A DNA stretch of 64,000 nt from Metabacillus bambusae (GTDB lineage Bacteria; Bacillota; Bacilli; Bacillales; Bacillaceae): positions 1 through 64,000 of the forward strand of contig NZ_JAGDEL010000005.1 of the NCBI RefSeq assembly GCF_017497975.1, in the 5' to 3' direction. A model generated the notes under the pieces. That model made no database searches, was not told where the DNA came from, and worked only from the letters and a program-made list of their open reading frames with translations. The position numbers were made by a program, and so were the translations under genes. Below, one piece after another: positions 1 to 8,181 of the stretch. Within the stretch, counting starts at the first letter, position 1, and each line of letters starts with the position of its first letter.

Positions 1-328
<328 letters not shown>

Positions 329-410
329 GTGTTTGATATAGCTCATAAAAATTTGTACTTATATAGTACGTTTTTGTTAATTAGATTAACGTTGACGTTT
401 CTGTTTTGTT

Positions 411-427
411 TAGTTTTCAAAGAACTA
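411..427 (-). promoter_or_regulatory. rrn leader boxA-like antitermination element
   Basis: The reverse strand reads TAGTTCTTTGAAAAC in the leader between the promoter and 16S. This matches the boxA-like leader element found before 16S in Bacillus rrn operons, which binds Nus factors. Position and sequence agree; activity is inferred. Confidence 0.7.
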
Positions 428-447
428 TTTTTTGAAGACAGAATAAC

Positions 448-476
448 AATATATCATTTTGTTCTTTTTCTGTCAA
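448..476 (-). promoter_or_regulatory. rrn promoter P2 (SigA)
   Basis: Reverse strand: TTGACA (471-476), 17-bp spacer, TATATT (448-453), about 120 bp upstream of the 16S start. Near-consensus vegetative promoter at the expected place for the proximal rrn promoter. Confidence 0.85.
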
Positions 477-588
477 TAACTTTTCTGAAATACTTAAATT
501 TGAATTAGTAACGAAGAATTACTTTTTCAACAGTGTTTAAAATGTCCACCAATGCGAGACTTTTCAATTCCCTCAGTGGGGAATTACT

Positions 589-617
589 ATATTACTATCC
601 TTTTTAAAAGAAGTCAA
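589..617 (-). promoter_or_regulatory. rrn promoter P1 (SigA)
   Basis: Reverse strand: TTGACT (612-617), 17-bp spacer, TAATAT (589-594). It forms a tandem pair with the downstream promoter, as in many Bacillus rrn operons. A small hairpin, AATTCCC/GGGAATT, lies at 565-584 between the two. From 618 to 812 I see only AT-rich sequence without a recognisable gene. Confidence 0.75.
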
Positions 618-812
618 TAACTATTGATAAATAATTTAAGAACACCATAATCAACGTTAAAAACCCTCATACTATCAATTTATTACTAGTTCTTATTCTT
701 ATACTCTTCCACCTAACATTCCTGATATAGAATGATAGCTACGACCTATTTCAGTACGCTTCTATATAATAACAAAATCGCTAATGCGACTAAATCACGT
801 CCCAAGTGTTGA

Positions 813-1032
813 TTAATCACTTTGGATATTTCTCGCTAACTGCATAGTGCCCTCACAAAAAGGACATACAATCTCTACTTCTTCACTCTCTTTCAGATCA
901 AAACTGAATTCTTCAACTACAAAGTCAGGTATCTCATCTTCTTTTCCACAATCTATACACTTAATAGTTAGAGTTTTGATTTAGAACAAACGGATCCTCT
1001 TCTTCTAGCCATTTCAATAAATCTTTACTCAT
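813..1032 (-). pseudogene. Frameshifted small zinc-ribbon protein
   Basis: The reverse strand starts at ATG 1032 with a normal reading frame (MSKDLLKWLEEEDPFVLNQN) that hits a stop shortly after. The frame one base over continues with a CIDC pair, an acidic stretch and a second CPFC pair, ending at TAA 813. Joined by one frameshift the two halves give about 73 residues with two CxxC knuckles, a likely zinc ribbon. I do not recognise the family. The span is 220 bp, one base off a multiple of three, which supports a single indel near 985. It lies next to the transposase relic, in a decayed zone beside the rrn operon. Confidence 0.55.
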
Positions 1033-1058
1033 TTCATCTGCTCATTACCTATCTTCCT

Positions 1059-1730
1059 CTAACCCTTAATGCATTTCGTATCCTCCATATAATGATACAG
1101 GAACCCGTAATCCGCATGCCAGATTTCTACCAATTCCATCTGACGAAGGCAATGAGGACACAAAAATGGATCTTTATCAAATGCTTCAATTATACTTTGT
1201 CGATATGTTTTCTTCTTCTTTTTTGTTTCTAATAACCAAGAAATTTGTTTGTTCTCTTAAAGGCATGAAGAGACAAAACATCCTTAGCTCTTCGGTAAGA
1301 TCTTCTACTATACAAACCAAAGCGACCAACCACCCGAAAATGCTTGGGGGAAATGTGTTGTATGAAGTTAAAGAGAAATTTGTATACAAAGAGGACTTCA
1401 TCCACCCTCTTTCCTGTTTGATGATCTTTATACCAGAGTCGTACGATTTTGCCGTCATATTCTTCTATACGATATTCAGCTACCGCAGGTCTAGCAAGAT
1501 ATCTACCAATATATTTTGCAGCACCTTTAGATCCTTCATTTTCTGTTCGGCATTCACATAGAAGCCTTTAGGCTAACGATAATACAAATCATTTATTCAG
1601 TTTAAAACAGCTTGATTATTTGAAAACTACTTTTTTTGTTAGATCGAGTAACACTTTTTGCCAAGACTTTCATAGAAATTCATAAGGAATAAATACACTT
1701 GGTACCCATTCATTCTTATTACCTATTGCA
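1059..1730 (-). pseudogene. IS91-family transposase relic (C-terminal half)
   Basis: Three reading frames on the reverse strand together give a degraded C-terminal half of an IS91-type rolling-circle transposase. Recognisable pieces in order are NEWVPSVFIPYEF near 1690-1720, GFYVNAEQ near 1550, then GAAKYIGRYLARPAVAEYRI, a W-Y-x-D-H-x-T-G motif, HISPKHFRVVGRFGLYSRR, and a terminal CPHC zinc knuckle followed by EIWHADYG. The frames are broken by at least one frameshift near 1550, an in-frame stop near 1677 and another stop near 1225. The N-terminal HUH/tyrosine part is absent, replaced by the end of the monooxygenase gene at 1735. It is a dead element. Family assignment rests on remembered conserved motifs, not on a search. 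Confidence 0.7.
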
Positions 1731-1734
1731 CCTT

Positions 1735-2799
1735 TTAATTTAAACTCTTTAAATATCGAATTAATTTTCTAACTACAAAATGTGCGTCAGGTCCTACGCC
1801 CCTCAATGTGGCAGAAGCAAATGAACGCTGACCTTCCAATCCGACATAGTAAATACCAGGAATAGTGGTGCTTATTCCTGCAACCTGTAAAGGCTTCCCT
1901 TCAGAGTCTAGTGCTCCAATCTTTTTTAGGTAGGAAAGGTTTGGGCGATAACCGGTTGCAAAGATAACTGTATCCACTGGTTCATTCGTTCCGTCCGGCC
2001 AAATAACACCATCAGAGTAAAAAGATGTAAACATCTTTTGTTGATCAGGTTTTCCAGCTTCCAATCTCGCTTTGTAATCACCTAAGTCTGCAACGGCACT
2101 CGGAATGGGAACCTCTTTCCCGAATCGCCAGAATGGAAAGGTGTCTAAACAGATAACCCTAAACCAATAATGTAAATCAATACCCAAAACTTTTTGATTT
2201 ACAAATTGAACAGGCTGAAGCACAGCTAATGAAGTATGACTAATCTCTGCAAGCTCAATCGCAATTTGAACAGCAGAATTACCACGTCCTACAACCACTA
2301 CTCTTTTACCCATGTAACGATCAGGGTTTTGATATGCTGATGAATGAAGTACTTCCCCCTGAAAAAGGTCATTCTCCTTAATTTCTGGCATATAAGGATT
2401 GTGAAAGTGACCCGTAGCATTGATGATCGTTCGTGTTTGATAAGTGTCACCCGTCTGAGTATGAATCGTAAAACCCATATCATGTTTCATAACATCTGTA
2501 ACTCGTTGATTTGTCTGGATAGGAAATTGAAACTTTTTAGCGTAATTCTTTAAATAACGAATCACTTCATTTTTCAAAGGGTAGTGATTTTTCTTTCCAG
2601 TCATCTTCATGCCTGGAAGCGAAGATAAACCGGCTGGGGAAAAGAGCTTTAAACTATCGTAATAAGAAGGCCAGGAACCGGTTGCTTGATTATTGGCTTC
2701 CAAGATCAAAAATTTTAATCCTTTCTTCTTCAAATGATAACCTGAAGCAAGACCAGCCTGCCCTCCACCAATTACAATAGTATCCCAAACTATCGTCAT
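1735..2799 (-). CDS. Flavin-dependent monooxygenase, ArsO/CzcO-like
   Basis: A cytoplasmic FAD- and NAD(P)H-dependent oxidoreductase of about 354 residues. The N-terminal dinucleotide-binding motif GGGQAG follows VIGG near residue 10, a second Rossmann motif VVGRGNSAVQIA lies mid-protein, and a late FATGYRPN motif is typical of flavin monooxygenases. The segment around FSPAGLSSLPG resembles ArsO-type proteins of arsenic resistance clusters. The start at 2799 is preferred over the longer frame (2874) because AAAAGGAGTG precedes that ATG. The MarR gene ends 50 bp upstream, so the two probably form an operon. No other ars gene is visible. The substrate is unknown; a role in arsenic or thiol-reactive stress is inference from similarity and from its Cys-rich regulator. 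Confidence 0.8.
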   Translation of the reverse strand: MTIVWDTIVIGGGQAGLASGYHLKKKGLKFLILEANNQATGSWPSYYDSLKLFSPAGLSSLPGMKMTGKKNHYPLKNEVIRYLKNYAKKFQFPIQTNQRVTDVMKHDMGFTIHTQTGDTYQTRTIINATGHFHNPYMPEIKENDLFQGEVLHSSAYQNPDRYMGKRVVVVGRGNSAVQIAIELAEISHTSLAVLQPVQFVNQKVLGIDLHYWFRVICLDTFPFWRFGKEVPIPSAVADLGDYKARLEAGKPDQQKMFTSFYSDGVIWPDGTNEPVDTVIFATGYRPNLSYLKKIGALDSEGKPLQVAGISTTIPGIYYVGLEGQRSFASATLRGVGPDAHFVVRKLIRYLKSLN

Positions 2800-2849
2800 A
2801 TTAACACTCCTTTTTATTTGCATTTTGCAAGTATTTAATAGGGAGAAGA

Positions 2850-3305
2850 TTATCCCATCGGAGCCGTGCAACATTTGCTGGATTTAGCCATAGCATCATT
2901 TAATAAATTGATGGAACGAATAACCGTCTCTTTTTCGAAGTCGTTCATATGTGAGAAGACTTCGTTTAAATAAGAATTCATTTGTTGATCAATCATAGTC
3001 GCTACAAATTTCCCTTCTGTAGTAAGCGAAAGAATATAAACCCGTCGATCATCAGGATCTGGTGTTTTTTTCACCATGTTCATTTTAATAAGCGATTGAA
3101 TCTGACGACTAAAGGTTGTAATATCAGTTCCTAACGTTTCAGCAATTTGCTGTATCGATGGTTTATGTTGACGATCTATTTCATAAAGGATATGACTTTG
3201 AATAAGGGAAATATCGTACCCTCCTGAAGTACAGCAGCTTTTATTCAAAAAACCAAATCTTCTGGTCATAGTCTGAAATAGTTCGCGAAGATTTTCATCT
3301 TTCAT
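2850..3305 (-). CDS. MarR-family transcriptional regulator with paired cysteines
   Basis: A 151-residue winged-helix repressor of the MarR type. Helix-turn-helix residues lie around 55-80 (IQQIAETLGTDITTFSRQI), followed by the wing with PDPDDRRVYILSLT. Unusual cysteine pairs are present at both ends: C24-C25 in NKSCCTSGG and C145-C146 in SKCC near the C-terminus. Such pairs suggest sensing of a thiophilic ligand such as As(III), or of oxidants. It sits upstream of the flavin monooxygenase, in the same direction, and probably controls it and itself. The region upstream (3306-3400) is AT-rich and could hold the operator; the reverse strand contains TTTGCATTTTGCAAA-like symmetry around 3340-3356. 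Confidence 0.85.
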   Translation of the reverse strand: MKDENLRELFQTMTRRFGFLNKSCCTSGGYDISLIQSHILYEIDRQHKPSIQQIAETLGTDITTFSRQIQSLIKMNMVKKTPDPDDRRVYILSLTTEGKFVATMIDQQMNSYLNEVFSHMNDFEKETVIRSINLLNDAMAKSSKCCTAPMG

Positions 3306-3426
3306 ATACGTTCACCTCTTAATTTAGTTTTACAACAATTATTTGCAAAATGCAAATATTATATTCTATAAATTCCAAAATGATTTACATACACAAATCT
3401 ATGAGATGTTAGAAATCTTACGAATA

Positions 3427-3455
3427 GGGACCACTTTGATGTAGTCCCTTTTTCT
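3427..3455. terminator. Small GC-rich hairpin with T tract
   Basis: GGGAC-AC/GT-GTCCC stem at 3427-3448, followed on the plus strand by TTTTTCTTC. It lies 3' of the minus-strand histidine phosphatase gene but the T tract is on the plus side, so its orientation is ambiguous. No plus-strand gene is seen upstream. Confidence 0.4.
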
Positions 3456-3477
3456 TCAAAATTTTATAAACTAGTAA

Positions 3478-4014
3478 TTAAGAATATATGTATTTATTAA
3501 AGTTTATTCTATCCACTTCTTCATATCCCTTCCCCTGTCCTTTTGGTTTTATTATAACCCCAACCATATATTCTATATTGCCGAGACCTATTCCCTTTGG
3601 AAAACTGTGTCCAAAAACAACTCTATTTTCACCTAAAGATGTCGGAATTTCTAATACCCTTTTTAGGTCATTTAATATTTGGTTTTTTTCATTATCCGTT
3701 ATTGTAGGGTATTCGCTTAAATTCACTACTCTTGCCAATGAACGTTCTATACGTACCGGTTTATTACTAAAGGCTAATTTTGCTGTATTCAAGGCCCTAC
3801 AATAGGGACTGGAGATAATAAAGGGTTCCAAAGGAATACTTTCCTTCCTGAAAACCTCTCCAATAAGTATAGCTTGCCTTCTACCAGTTTCATTTAAATT
3901 TCTTTGCGTCTCACACCTATCAAAGTCGACAAAGGGTTGATCTCGCCCCACTGTTGCTTCTCCGTGTCTAAAATATACAATATAACCACCATTTTTTAGT
4001 GATTGAATTGACAT
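3478..4014 (-). CDS. Histidine phosphatase superfamily protein
   Basis: The RHGEA motif near the N-terminus carries the phospho-accepting histidine of the histidine phosphatase (phosphoglycerate mutase-like) superfamily. A later FGHSFPKG contains the second conserved histidine, and SSPYCRALNTAKLAF is the usual S-S-P-x-x-R-A-x-x-T-A stretch. The frame is open to 4053, but ATG 4014 follows AAGGAGG at a slightly long spacing and starts just before the core strand, giving 178 residues. The substrate cannot be told. It is flanked by the MarR module and tatC, with no obvious operon link. Confidence 0.75.
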   Translation of the reverse strand: MSIQSLKNGGYIVYFRHGEATVGRDQPFVDFDRCETQRNLNETGRRQAILIGEVFRKESIPLEPFIISSPYCRALNTAKLAFSNKPVRIERSLARVVNLSEYPTITDNEKNQILNDLKRVLEIPTSLGENRVVFGHSFPKGIGLGNIEYMVGVIIKPKGQGKGYEEVDRINFNKYIYS

Positions 4015-4132
4015 AGTTTTTATTACCTCCTTAACCAATAAGGGAGTCCTCACTTGCCAATTTATTGAATTAAGATTACATTGGTAGTGGCTATGCAGGT
4101 AAATTCTCTCTCCATTGTTACCTTATATTTAC

Positions 4133-4861
4133 TTATGATTCAAATGCTAGTTCCTGCTTTTGCTTTCTATGGTATACGACCCTCGACAATAACACACTAC
4201 ATTCATATAAAAACAGCAGTGGTATGACGACGATCACATCTGAAACAAAATCAGGTGGTGTTATTAAAACAGCTGTAACGATTAGTCCAAAATAAGAATA
4301 TCTGCGCATTTTCTGCAAGCGGTATGGATCTAATATCCCCAGACTAGTTAAAAACATAATAATAACTGGTAATTCGAATAAAAATCCGAATGGCAATATT
4401 ATATGCATCATAAATCGGAAATATTTTTCCGCAGTAAAAAAGGACATAAACATATCACCAGCTAATGATAGCAAAAAGTCAAAAACGATTGGAAAAATAA
4501 TAAAGTATCCAAAGCTAATTCCAACAATGAATAGAATAAATAAAGCTGGAATATAAGCTAGTGTTACCTTTCTTTCACGCTTTGATAATGCAGGCTTTAC
4601 AAAAAGCCATATCTGGTGGGCAGCTATCGGGATTGTCCCTGCAATAGCAATAACGGCTGCCAGCATTAAATAAACCCAGATGATGTCACTTGGACCTAAT
4701 ATAGCAAGCTTAATTGTTGAATCTTGAATAACCCAATCGTAAATCTCTTTAACATAAATAAAGGAAATGACTAAAAGAAGGGTGAAGCTGCCCAGAATAA
4801 TGATTAGACGTTTTCTCAGCTCACCTAAATGGTCAATAAGATTCATATCCCTGTTCTCCAT
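4133..4861 (-). CDS. tatC: Sec-independent protein translocase TatC
   Basis: A 242-residue integral membrane protein with six predicted transmembrane segments. The conserved N-terminal cytoplasmic stretch HLGELRKRL binds the twin-arginine motif of substrates. The length and the C-terminal LLFLYECSVLLSR fit Bacillus TatC proteins. It lies just downstream of tatA and near the twin-arginine PhoX gene, so this pair probably serves PhoX, as TatAd-TatCd serves PhoD in B. subtilis. The start at 4861 follows GGAGGTG. Confidence 0.95.
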   Translation of the reverse strand: MENRDMNLIDHLGELRKRLIIILGSFTLLLVISFIYVKEIYDWVIQDSTIKLAILGPSDIIWVYLMLAAVIAIAGTIPIAAHQIWLFVKPALSKRERKVTLAYIPALFILFIVGISFGYFIIFPIVFDFLLSLAGDMFMSFFTAEKYFRFMMHIILPFGFLFELPVIIMFLTSLGILDPYRLQKMRRYSYFGLIVTAVLITPPDFVSDVIVVIPLLFLYECSVLLSRVVYHRKQKQELAFES

Positions 4862-4929
4862 TAGGAAACACCTCCATGAAAAAAAGATGCAAGTAAGATT
4901 TTCTACCTACATCTCATAAATCATTTTTA

Positions 4930-5157
4930 TTAAACTGCTTTTGGTTTGTTCTCTTTTGTACTAGATTGGTCTTCTTCCAGCTTATTTTTTTTCTCTTCAG
5001 TTTCCTCATCTGCAACTAATTCACGTGTTGATTTCTTAAATTCCTTTAATGTTGTACCAAAAGCTCGACCAATTTCCGGAAGTTTTTTAGGCCCAAAAAT
5101 AATTAATGCGATTACGAGAATAAGAATTAATCCAGGAATTCCAATATTTTGTAACAA
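4930..5157 (-). CDS. tatA: Twin-arginine translocase subunit TatA
   Basis: 75 residues: one N-terminal transmembrane helix (about 4-20), the conserved [14 protein letters not shown] hinge and amphipathic helix, then an acidic and lysine-rich tail. TatA oligomers form the translocation pathway with TatC. It is cotranscribed with tatC (gap about 70 bp) and preceded by a small CxxH/CxxC gene. A strong AAAGGAGGAAAT lies before the start. Confidence 0.95.
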   Translation of the reverse strand: MLQNIGIPGLILILVIALIIFGPKKLPEIGRAFGTTLKEFKKSTRELVADEETEEKKNKLEEDQSSTKENKPKAV

Positions 5158-5171
5158 ATTATTTCCTCCTT

Positions 5172-5360
5172 TTATATTGCTTCTTGAGTTACGTGCTTTC
5201 TTTTGGATTCAAAATTATATAATTTAAAATCAGCATTTTGAGTACAGACATGACATTTAAAGTGTCCAGATAGCACGTTTTCCTTAGAGATCGGTTGTAT
5301 ATGCGGAAGAAATATCATTTTCAAAGCTTTGTTAACATGTTGTTTACACACAACGATCAT
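5172..5360 (-). CDS. Small CxxH/CxxC zinc-knuckle protein (YyzF-like)
   Basis: 62 residues with CKQH near the N-terminus ([11 protein letters not shown]) and CHVC in the second half. This spacing fits the small CxxH/CxxC proteins of Bacillus typified by YyzF, which probably bind zinc. Function is unknown. It starts after AGGAGGAG and ends 15 bp before tatA, so it is probably translated in the same operon. Family assignment is tentative. Confidence 0.65.
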   Translation of the reverse strand: MIVVCKQHVNKALKMIFLPHIQPISKENVLSGHFKCHVCTQNADFKLYNFESKRKHVTQEAI

Positions 5361-5391
5361 GAAAACTCTCCTCCTGAGTTATAAAACAGGA

Positions 5392-5451
5392 CTGTCTAAA
5401 AAAAGGAATCTCTCCCACTAAAATCGGTTGAGAGTCCTTTTTTTGAGACAG
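5392..5451 (-). terminator. Rho-independent terminator after phoX
   Basis: A long imperfect stem, CTGTCT-A7-GGA-CTCTC pairing with GAGAG-TCC-T7-GAGACAG, with a T7 tract inside the arms in both directions. It separates phoX from the small zinc gene and tatAC. Confidence 0.8.
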
Positions 5452-5501
5452 TTTCCTTTTTTCGTAACGGAATTAAATGTTTCTATTAAAATTTGACTAT
5501 A

Positions 5502-7130
5502 TTACTTAAATGGCCCACCTTGAACTGCTACTAAACAAGAACGTCCGAAGCTTTGCCCAGGGTAAGGGTTCCAAGTATCTGGATGTTGAACATCTAGGAA
5601 TAATGTACGTTCATCTGGTGTTAACCAAGGACCTGTAACTTCACAACCTTTAGGGCCTGATGCAAATTGGAATGGTTCTCCATAATTTTTACCATCTGTA
5701 GGGATCATGAACACACCACAGTTTTTATATTCTGCATATACGTTATCTTCAGTAGCACCAAAGTCTTCCACTACCCATAGATTTCCTTTGCTATCAAAGT
5801 GTAGATTATCTGGACAAGTGATACCACTTTGCTGACCACCGGCAACAAATACTTCAAATGTGAATTTTTCGCTAGCATGGTCATCCTCAGCAGGCATAAA
5901 ACGAATAATTTGACCATGGAAATTTCCGTGATTAGAGTTATTTGTTAATGCTAAGAATACACTTCCGTCATGCGGATGAATTTCAACATCTTCAGGACGG
6001 TCTAATGGTGTCGCACCTACAACGCGACCTGCTTGACGAGCATTAGTTAACACCTCTGCTTGGCTTCCAAATTCATTTTGAAGTTTTTCATTTTTTGCAT
6101 AATCTAGCGCAATCCATGTTTGATTAGAAAGATTTGCAACATATAATGTTCCCTTTTCTAAAATATCAAAATTTGCTTCACGGTTACTTGGATTAAATTT
6201 CTTTTCACTTACAAACTTATAGAAAAATTCTCCTCGTGAATCATCACCCATATACACAACAACTCGTCCGTCTTTTGTTTGTCCCATTGCTGTATTTTCA
6301 TGGGCAAAACGTCCAAGAGCAGTATGCTTGCGTACAGGTGCATCCGGATTAAATGGGTCTACTTCCATTACCCAGCCATAGTGCTCGTCTGTAAAGTTTG
6401 GCCACCCATAATCATCACCATATTCCGTATTTTCTTCACAAGAAAGGGCAGTATTCCAAAGCGTACGTCCTCCACTGCAGTTTCCAAGTGATCCTTCAAC
6501 TGTTTTAGCTCCCTTAACCGCACTGCTTCCAGCTGCAGGACCAGTTAATTGAATAGGGGTTGTCCCATCGACACGGCGATTATATTGATCAGATTTCACT
6601 AATTTCCATACATCTTTTTCTTTCTTTACATGAATCACAGATCCACCAACTGCTTCTTTTTGTAATTTTAGTAGCTCAGGGTACTGTGCAAGATTTTCTT
6701 TTTTATATGTAGTCTTATTTATACCTAACATATCCATATAGTTTCCTGGTTCAGGGAATTCATGGTTAACCCAAATTAACCCTTCTTCTGAATTATTTCC
6801 ACCTTCTAAACTATCAATTGGAAAATATACTGTTAAGTCAGCAGCATCCCCAAATATTTCCCCTTTAGAGTTGATAACATCTCCATAAGAAGCGATAATG
6901 TTATAGTTATAACCATTTGGAAGGACTAATTCATTTTCCCATGTACGTCCAATTGGTTTAAAAGGTGCAGTAAAAGGTTTTCCCTTGCCGTTAGGTTGTC
7001 CATCCATTAAATGATTTGCTGTTGCAGCACTAGCCTTAGGTGCTAAAACTCCTATACCTGAAGATGCCGCAACCAATGCAGCTGTTCCACTACCCATATA
7101 CGTTAAAAATTTACGACGATCCATCTTCAA
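5502..7130 (-). CDS. phoX: PhoX-family phosphatase with twin-arginine signal peptide
   Basis: A 542-residue secreted protein of the PhoX / DUF839 family, calcium-dependent alkaline phosphatases that release phosphate from organic esters. The N-terminus has a twin-arginine signal, DRRKFLTYMGSG, a hydrophobic stretch and an APKASA cleavage region. Family motifs include WVNHEFPEPG, GNCSGGRTLWNTALSCEEN, RFAHENTAM and RPEDVEIHP. The start may be TTG 7130 (close to GGAGCGG) or ATG 7124. The neighbouring tatA-tatC pair supports Tat export. Phosphate control is expected for the family, but I could not find a convincing PhoP box in the 350 bp upstream. Confidence 0.85.
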   Translation of the reverse strand: MKMDRRKFLTYMGSGTAALVAASSGIGVLAPKASAATANHLMDGQPNGKGKPFTAPFKPIGRTWENELVLPNGYNYNIIASYGDVINSKGEIFGDAADLTVYFPIDSLEGGNNSEEGLIWVNHEFPEPGNYMDMLGINKTTYKKENLAQYPELLKLQKEAVGGSVIHVKKEKDVWKLVKSDQYNRRVDGTTPIQLTGPAAGSSAVKGAKTVEGSLGNCSGGRTLWNTALSCEENTEYGDDYGWPNFTDEHYGWVMEVDPFNPDAPVRKHTALGRFAHENTAMGQTKDGRVVVYMGDDSRGEFFYKFVSEKKFNPSNREANFDILEKGTLYVANLSNQTWIALDYAKNEKLQNEFGSQAEVLTNARQAGRVVGATPLDRPEDVEIHPHDGSVFLALTNNSNHGNFHGQIIRFMPAEDDHASEKFTFEVFVAGGQQSGITCPDNLHFDSKGNLWVVEDFGATEDNVYAEYKNCGVFMIPTDGKNYGEPFQFASGPKGCEVTGPWLTPDERTLFLDVQHPDTWNPYPGQSFGRSCLVAVQGGPFK

Positions 7131-7480
7131 AACCGCTCCTTTTTATTCATCATTTTGTTTAGTGACTCTAAAGATTATTTTATTTTTAAAATATTAAGCT
7201 AGTATTGAAAAAATTTATTGACTTTGTAAACCGAGAAAATTAGGAAAATTGACATACAAATTACGACAGTAAACTACAATTCCTTCATTTCCTAGAGAAA
7301 AAAGTCGAATAGGAATCAAAATTTGTCATAAAATTTGAAAAGTCAATAAACCTCAAATAGGTAAATGCCACTAATTGTCGAAAAATAAATTCTTTTAATT
7401 CTTTACAGTGAATTAATATTCCTTAATCGTTTTTACACTTTATTAATCTACGCTTTACAATCTGACACTGCCAAAAAAAT
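7131..7480. other. AT-rich intergenic region upstream of phoX
   Basis: About 350 bp without a supportable gene. It should contain the phoX promoter (reverse strand). Several TTTACA-like hexamers are present, but not in the regular direct-repeat spacing of a PhoP box, so no site is called. Confidence 0.4.
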
Positions 7481-7494
7481 AAGAGACCAAAATT

Positions 7495-7759
7495 TGATCT
7501 GCACCCCAAATGTTAGACACAACTAACATTTGGAGGTGTAGTTTTTTTATGACAAAGTATTCACTTGAAACAAAAATTTCATCAGTAGAGCACTACATGA
7601 AGGGTATGGAACATTTTAAACAAGAATTAGAGGATTATATTTACTATTACAATCACAAACGAATTAAGGAAAAATTAAAAGGCATGAGTCCGGTTCAATA
7701 CCGAACTCATGCCCAGGAAGCTGCTTAATATTCATGTCTAACTTTTTGGGTTCAGATCA
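7495..7759 (+). mobile_element. 265-bp internally deleted IS3-type (IS150 group) element
   Basis: The left end, TGATCTGCACCCCAAATG followed by TTAGACA, and the right end (reverse complement TGATCTGAACCCAAAAAG followed by TTAGACA) are imperfect 25-bp terminal inverted repeats beginning with TG. The element is flanked by AATT on both sides, a plausible 4-bp target duplication. Only one small fused ORF is inside. The flanks are themselves mirror images (AGAGACC at 7483, GGTCTCT at 7766), so the insertion may lie in the loop of a former hairpin, or the terminal repeats may be longer than drawn. Confidence 0.75.
7549..7728 (+). pseudogene. Transposase remnant: OrfA start fused to OrfB end
   Basis: The frame [19 protein letters not shown] resembles the start of an IS150-type OrfA, and it continues directly into [23 protein letters not shown], the classical C-terminal end of an IS3-family OrfB integrase (the Y-N-x-x-R-x-x-x-x-L-x-x-x-x-P-x-x-Y motif). 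The helix-turn-helix and the DDE core between them are deleted, so it cannot be an active transposase. The upstream in-frame codons to 7510 lie in the terminal repeat. Confidence 0.8.
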
Positions 7760-7762
7760 AAT

Positions 7763-8077
7763 TTAGGTCTCTTTAGAATCTAACTCTGTGGATTGAATTC
7801 TTCCATAATATATTAGAAACTCATTGTAGATGTTCTTTAGCAATCTCATATCATCTATGTATAATGAAAGTCTCTCCAAATAAGTTGTATCGAACTTTTT
7901 AATAATTCCTCCACTTTCAAAGTATTTTAATAATTGATCATATGAGTTTGAACTATTTAAAATAGGTACTATAGGAATAATTAAATCAAAAAACTTTGAT
8001 CTATCTTTAGAATTAAACAAATCATCTCTTAAAAGGTAAAAAATAATGCTTTAATTACATCTAGAATTCTTAACCTC
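7763..8077 (-). pseudogene. Relic of a YobI-like P-loop NTPase
   Basis: An 85-codon open stretch (7763-8020) reads DDLFNSKDRSKFF, DLIIPIVPILNSSNSYDQLL and SLYIDDMRLLKNIYNEF, which matches from memory an internal part of YobI-family KAP-like P-loop NTPases (proteins over 1000 residues). Upstream (to about 8077) a shifted frame still reads RLRILDVIKALFF, so there is a frameshift too. The Walker motifs and both ends are missing. The stop codon comes from the flank of the small IS3-type element. It is therefore a gene fragment. Confidence 0.55.
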
Positions 8078-8108
8078 AAAAAAACTATTAATTTATCAAA
8101 TTAAAAAA

Positions 8109-8146
8109 AGGTACCTAAAGATAATATAAATATCTTTTTGGTACCT
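8109..8146 (-). terminator. Terminator after minJ
   Basis: Stem AGGTACCTAAAGATA / TATCTTTTTGGTACCT with a T7 tract on the reverse strand, just downstream of the minJ stop. Confidence 0.85.
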
Positions 8147-8181
8147 CAACATTATATATTAAACTGAACCCTTTCTATCCA

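Noticed and set aside
1166-1561. 131-codon plus-strand frame and 90-codon minus-strand frame
   Set aside because: Both are shadows of the IS91-type transposase relic, whose conserved motifs lie in another minus-strand frame.
7141-7480. Possible PhoP box upstream of phoX
   Set aside because: TTTACA-like words are present but not in the regular 11-bp direct repeats needed; not strong enough to call.
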